Shown piece by piece: positions 5,229 to 8,041 of a DNA stretch of 8,041 nucleotides; position 1 is the stretch's first letter, and every line of letters begins with the position of its first letter. Source of the DNA: Bacteriovoracaceae bacterium UBA2428 (GTDB taxonomy: Bacteria > Bdellovibrionota > UBA2428); the NCBI GenBank assembly GCA_002343545.1, contig DDRA01000048.1, forward strand, positions 15,381 through 23,421, in the 5' to 3' direction. Made by a program: the position numbers and the translations under genes. Below the pieces are notes generated by a model. That model saw only the letters and a list, made by a program, of their open reading frames with translations, ran no database searches and was not told the origin of the DNA.

Positions 5229-6458
5229 ATGTCATCGACGCCCGAAGAGAACCTCATCACGCCCAAGATCAAAGAAGCCGCCGCCGCCCAGCTCGAGCAG
5301 ATCCGTCGCGGCACCTCGGAGATCATTCCCGTCGAGGAACTCCAAAAGAAACTCGAACGCAGCCTCGCCACGAACAAGCCCCTGCGGGTCAAGCTCGGCG
5401 TGGATCCCTCGACTTCGGACTTGCACCTGGGCCACACCGTCGTGTTGCAAAAGCTCAAGACCTTCCAGGAACTCGGGCACCAAGTGCTATTCTTGGTAGG
5501 CGACTTCACGGCGCAGATCGGCGATCCCACGGGCAAGAGCGAGACGCGCAAGCAGCTCTCGCGCGAGGACGTGCAGCGTAACGCCAAAACCTACGCCGAC
5601 CAGGTCCTCAAGATCCTGAACCCCTCGAAGACCTCGATCGTCTTTAACTCGCAGTGGTCGGATCCGCTCAAGATCCACGACATCATCCGCCTCGCCTCGC
5701 AGATCACCGTGGCACGTTTGCTCGAACGCGATGACTTCTCGAATCGCTACAAGTCGCAGCAGCCCATCGCCCTGCACGAGTTCTTTTACCCTATCCTGCA
5801 AGCCTTCGATTCCGTTCAGCTTCGCGCCGACGTCGAGCTCGGCGGCACGGACCAGCGCTTTAACGTCTTGCTCGGTCGCGAGTATCAGAAGAGCGCGGGC
5901 CAGGAGCCCCAGGTCTGCCTCTTCATGAAGATCCTCGAGGGCACCGACGGCGTGCAGAAGATGTCCAAGTCGCTCGGCAACGCGATCGGCATCAACGAAG
6001 TCCCGCGCGAGATGTTCGGTAAGATCATGGCCGTCTCGGACGCCGTCATGAACCGCTTCTACGAACTCCTCACCGAGCACGACCTCGAAAAGATCAAGGC
6101 CATGCACCCGAAGGAAGCCAAGGTGCGTCTGGCCTTCGAGCTGGTCGAGCGCTTCCACTCCACGGAAGAGGCCGAGTCGGCCGCGAGCGAATTCGATTCC
6201 GTTTTCTCGAAGAAAGAAATGCCCTCGGACATCCCGACGATCGGCATCCCGGGTACGAGCATGTCGCTCACCAAGGTCATGGCCGAGCAGAGCCTCGCGG
6301 CCTCGCTCAGCGAAGCCCGCCGACTCATCGTCCAAGGCGGCGTCGCGGTGAACGGCGTCAAGGTGACCGACACGAACCATCTCATCGAAGGCGTGCAGGA
6401 AGCCATTCTACGCGTGGGCAAGCGCAAATACTTGCGCATCCTCTTCGCGCAGAAATAG
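5229..6458 (+). CDS. tyrS: Tyrosyl-tRNA synthetase (KMSKS-type)
   Basis: A 409-residue cytoplasmic class I aminoacyl-tRNA synthetase that activates tyrosine with ATP and attaches it to tRNA-Tyr. The Rossmann core has [15 protein letters not shown], with the HIGH motif as HLGH (66-69). [14 protein letters not shown] (91-104) and [10 protein letters not shown] (203-212) belong to the active site, and KMSKS is intact at 244-248. The C-terminal S4-like RNA-binding domain spans about 346-409 ([19 protein letters not shown]). The intact KMSKS places it in the TyrZ-like subgroup, unlike the KFGKS/T form of E. coli TyrS. The start ATG at 5229 has GGAG (5220-5223) 5 bases upstream. Length is normal. 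Convergent with the PilZ gene; the 46-bp gap has a weak 5-bp hairpin (6486-6490/6498-6502) without a T-tract. Confidence 0.97.
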   Translation: MSSTPEENLITPKIKEAAAAQLEQIRRGTSEIIPVEELQKKLERSLATNKPLRVKLGVDPSTSDLHLGHTVVLQKLKTFQELGHQVLFLVGDFTAQIGDPTGKSETRKQLSREDVQRNAKTYADQVLKILNPSKTSIVFNSQWSDPLKIHDIIRLASQITVARLLERDDFSNRYKSQQPIALHEFFYPILQAFDSVQLRADVELGGTDQRFNVLLGREYQKSAGQEPQVCLFMKILEGTDGVQKMSKSLGNAIGINEVPREMFGKIMAVSDAVMNRFYELLTEHDLEKIKAMHPKEAKVRLAFELVERFHSTEEAESAASEFDSVFSKKEMPSDIPTIGIPGTSMSLTKVMAEQSLAASLSEARRLIVQGGVAVNGVKVTDTNHLIEGVQEAILRVGKRKYLRILFAQK

Positions 6459-6504
6459 ATTCGCGCCGGACGGCCATCTCATTCGGTCGCGAGTTTAGCG
6501 ACGC

Positions 6505-7209
6505 TTAGGCCGCTTCCTCCTCGGCCATCGGCACGAGGATCTCGGCCCCGAAACCGATGCGCGAGCGGAAGGGGCCGCGCGGCGGCGTGCGTTCGCGGCT
6601 GCCGTCGCAGAGCCAGCGCACCCGCGCCGTCCCGCTGAGCGGGCCGAAGCGGCTCTCGGGCGCGTCGATGCGGAAGAGGAACTCTTCCCGCGGCACGGGC
6701 AACGCTTCCGACGCGTCGAGCGCGACGTAGAATCCGCTCGAGCTCAGGTTGAGCGTGCGTCCCTTGCCCATGCCCGTCCGCCAGAACTCGAAGTGCACGG
6801 GCACGTCGAGGGGGTAACGCAGCTTCGCGTCGCGCACGTCCAGCCCCGCCTGGTGGTAGAGGATCCGCGACAGGAGCGCGTCGAGCGAGCGTTGCCGCTC
6901 GACGTAACGCCGCATGAGCGGCAGCAGCATCCGCGGCTCGGGGTGCTTGGCGAGCCCGTCGGCGGGCATCGCGAGAACCCGGCGCGCCTCGATGACTTCG
7001 TCGAGCACGGGGTCCTGCCCCTTCGCCCAGCCGGCGGGCGCGATGTAGAGCGGGAAGTCCTCGCCCTGCAGTTTTTCGATCGCGTTGCGACGGGTGAAGA
7101 CCCGGTCGACGCCGAAGTCGCCTCCCGAAAGCTGGCCGTGCAGGAACTCGCCGGTTTCGACGTCCTCCACGTGCAAGAGCAAACGAGGCTTGGATTGCAT
7201 GGTCGCCAT
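6505..7209 (-). CDS. PilZ-domain protein with a degenerate receiver-like N-terminus
   Basis: A 234-residue protein without signal peptide or membrane segment. The C-terminal part (about 128-226) reads as a PilZ domain: LRYPLDVPVHFEF begins the barrel and NLSSSG (154-159) matches (D/N)xSxxG. The preceding RxxxR motif is RYPLD (131-135), with Asp where the second Arg should be, so binding of cyclic di-GMP may be lost or altered. The N-terminal 110 residues look like a receiver domain (LLLHVED at 10-16 as the acidic strand, VLAMPADG at 78-85 as the last strand), but the third strand ends LYIAPAG (54-60) without a phospho-acceptor Asp. The start ATG at 7209 is supported by AAGAGG (7222-7217), 7 bases away; the ATG at 7200 would be too far from it. 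Likely an adaptor or surface-behaviour regulator. The receiver assignment is inference. Confidence 0.75.
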   Translation of the reverse strand: MATMQSKPRLLLHVEDVETGEFLHGQLSGGDFGVDRVFTRRNAIEKLQGEDFPLYIAPAGWAKGQDPVLDEVIEARRVLAMPADGLAKHPEPRMLLPLMRRYVERQRSLDALLSRILYHQAGLDVRDAKLRYPLDVPVHFEFWRTGMGKGRTLNLSSSGFYVALDASEALPVPREEFLFRIDAPESRFGPLSGTARVRWLCDGSRERTPPRGPFRSRIGFGAEILVPMAEEEAA

Positions 7210-7260
7210 AACGTGGCCTCTTCGTGTAACGGAGGGGCGCTTCCCGCTCTGCGTACATTC

Positions 7261-7302
7261 GGTCCGGAGCGATCTTAACAGCCTGCGCCCAAGCTCCGGG
7301 CC
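7261..7302. promoter_or_regulatory. Inverted repeat upstream of the PilZ gene
   Basis: CCGGAGC (7264-7270) and GCTCCGG (7293-7299) are perfect 7-bp arms around 22 bases. They extend to 10 bp through one T/G position and a flanking GG/CC. The repeat lies between the PilZ start (7209) and the stop of the upstream minus-strand gene (7329). No T-tract follows on the minus strand, so a regulatory dyad is as likely as a terminator. No convincing promoter hexamers were found within it. Confidence 0.3.
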
Positions 7303-7328
7303 TCGCCAGTGAAGATTGCGCGTGCGCC

Positions 7329-8041
7329 TTAGAGCGCGTCTCGGTCGACGACGTAGATCTGGTCCTGAGTCGAACCCGAGCAGGTCAGATTCGAGGCGTT
7401 CGAGTAGAAGCTCACGTAGCGCCCGTCTTGGCTGATGCCCGGCGAGTAACCGGCGTTGTTGTTCGCCTCCGCGCCCGCGACGCCGACCGAGGCGCGCTCG
7501 GTCGTCGAAAGCGTCAGGTCGCGCACGAAAAGATCGAAGAGCCCGTTCGTGTCGCCCGCCACGAGGTTCGTCGCCGCGGAGTAAAAGGCGACGTAGCGCC
7601 CGTTCCCGCTGATCGTCGAAAGGTAAGACACGGCGCCGGCCTGGGTACCGTCCGTCTTGACCGAGACGAGCGAGGTCGTCTTGGTCGAGACGTCGCGCAC
7701 GAAGACGTCGTTCACGCCGTTCGTATCGCTCGCCACGAGGTTCGAGGCCTGCGAGGTGAAGGAGACCCGGCTGCCGTCGGCGCTCACCGAGCCGCCCCAG
7801 GAGTTCTGGTTCGCCAAGGCCTCGGAATCGGACTGCGAAACGACGATCGTGATGCCCAAGCTCCGGTCGCGGAGAAAGACGTCGTTAAAGCCGTTCGTAT
7901 CGGAGGCATGGTCGTCGTCGTCGACGAGAAGATTCGTCGCCGCCGAGGTAAAAGCGACGTAACGCCCGTCCGCGCTGAGGGTGGCGTCGGTCGAAGCGCC
8001 GTTGCCCGCGGTGCCTTCGGAGTTCACCGCACCCCGGCTCG
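7329..8041 (-). CDS. TolB/PD40-type beta-propeller repeat protein, partial (5' end outside window)
   Basis: The reading frame is open to the right edge, so the N-terminus is missing. A GTG at 8027 is probably an internal valine, since the residues before it (SRGA) fit the preceding repeat. About 233 residues hold four repeats of about 58-64 residues, each with the pattern S.DGRYVAF.S.ASNLV..DTNG..DVFVRD. The DGR-type turns lie near residues 20, 84, 142 and 201, counted from the GTG. Such repeats form beta-propeller blades in TolB-like and PD40 proteins, often exported and of unknown substrate. DTNGxxD in three blades resembles Ca-binding DxDG loops. The first visible blade has a 6-residue insertion with DDDD, encoded by a (GTC)4 tract on the plus strand at 7911-7922. 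The last blade lacks DTNG and has a lone Cys. The protein ends directly after it (TAA at 7331-7329). Role unknown. Confidence 0.8.
   Translation of the reverse strand, partial: SRGAVNSEGTAGNGASTDATLSADGRYVAFTSAATNLLVDDDDHASDTNGFNDVFLRDRSLGITIVVSQSDSEALANQNSWGGSVSADGSRVSFTSQASNLVASDTNGVNDVFVRDVSTKTTSLVSVKTDGTQAGAVSYLSTISGNGRYVAFYSAATNLVAGDTNGLFDLFVRDLTLSTTERASVGVAGAEANNNAGYSPGISQDGRYVSFYSNASNLTCSGSTQDQIYVVDRDAL

Noticed and set aside
5487..6380. A 297-codon minus-strand ORF opposite tyrS
   Set aside because: It mirrors tyrS codons (Asp/Val/Leu/Glu-rich shadow) and tyrS is unmistakable.
6486..6502. Terminator between convergent tyrS and the PilZ gene
   Set aside because: The stem is only 5 bp (GTCGC/GCGAC) and no T-tract follows on either strand.
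6479..7258. A 259-codon minus-strand ORF overlapping the PilZ gene in another frame
   Set aside because: It is rich in Arg, Ala and Pro without motif, whereas the 6505-7209 frame has a ribosome site and PilZ signatures.

Overview
The window is a high-GC, gene-dense bacterial chromosome segment dominated by housekeeping genes. ZapA together with RNase Y, Sec-type signal peptides on small cysteine-containing exported proteins, and a PilZ protein point to a Gram-negative bacterium of the Bdellovibrionota or former 'Deltaproteobacteria' kind. That placement is inferred from gene content and order; no rRNA or other decisive marker is present.

Layout. Bases 1-192 are a leader region with two hairpins. 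Next comes a plus-strand housekeeping run: zapA (193-546), 5-formyltetrahydrofolate cyclo-ligase (634-1203) and rny (1200-2774, ATGA overlap with the previous stop). It ends in a very strong intrinsic terminator (2791-2838). Two minus-strand genes follow (3777-3337, then 3284-2856). They encode small exported proteins that look like diverged tandem paralogues, with three cysteines at almost identical positions. A divergent intergenic region with a hairpin and a perfect 12-bp palindrome separates them from a plus-strand ymdB-family phosphoesterase (3931-4731). Then come a small exported six-cysteine protein (4818-5144), a nested inverted repeat, and tyrS (5229-6458). The last part is on the minus strand: a PilZ-domain protein with an atypical c-di-GMP motif (7209-6505), and the C-terminal part of a TolB/PD40-type beta-propeller repeat protein that runs off the right edge (8041-7329).

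How the genes fit together. ZapA stabilises the FtsZ ring, the cyclo-ligase recycles 5-formyl-THF, RNase Y starts mRNA decay at the membrane, the YmdB homologue is a phosphodiesterase often found next to rny, and TyrS charges tRNA-Tyr. These are core functions and not one pathway. The accessory content is the exported Cys proteins, which sit between rny and ymdB and between ymdB and tyrS, plus the PilZ and PD40 genes. I found no mobile element, CRISPR array, tRNA or rRNA, and no convincing new multi-gene system. The least explained parts are the paired three-Cys proteins, the six-Cys protein, the degenerate PilZ protein and several hairpins in leaders.
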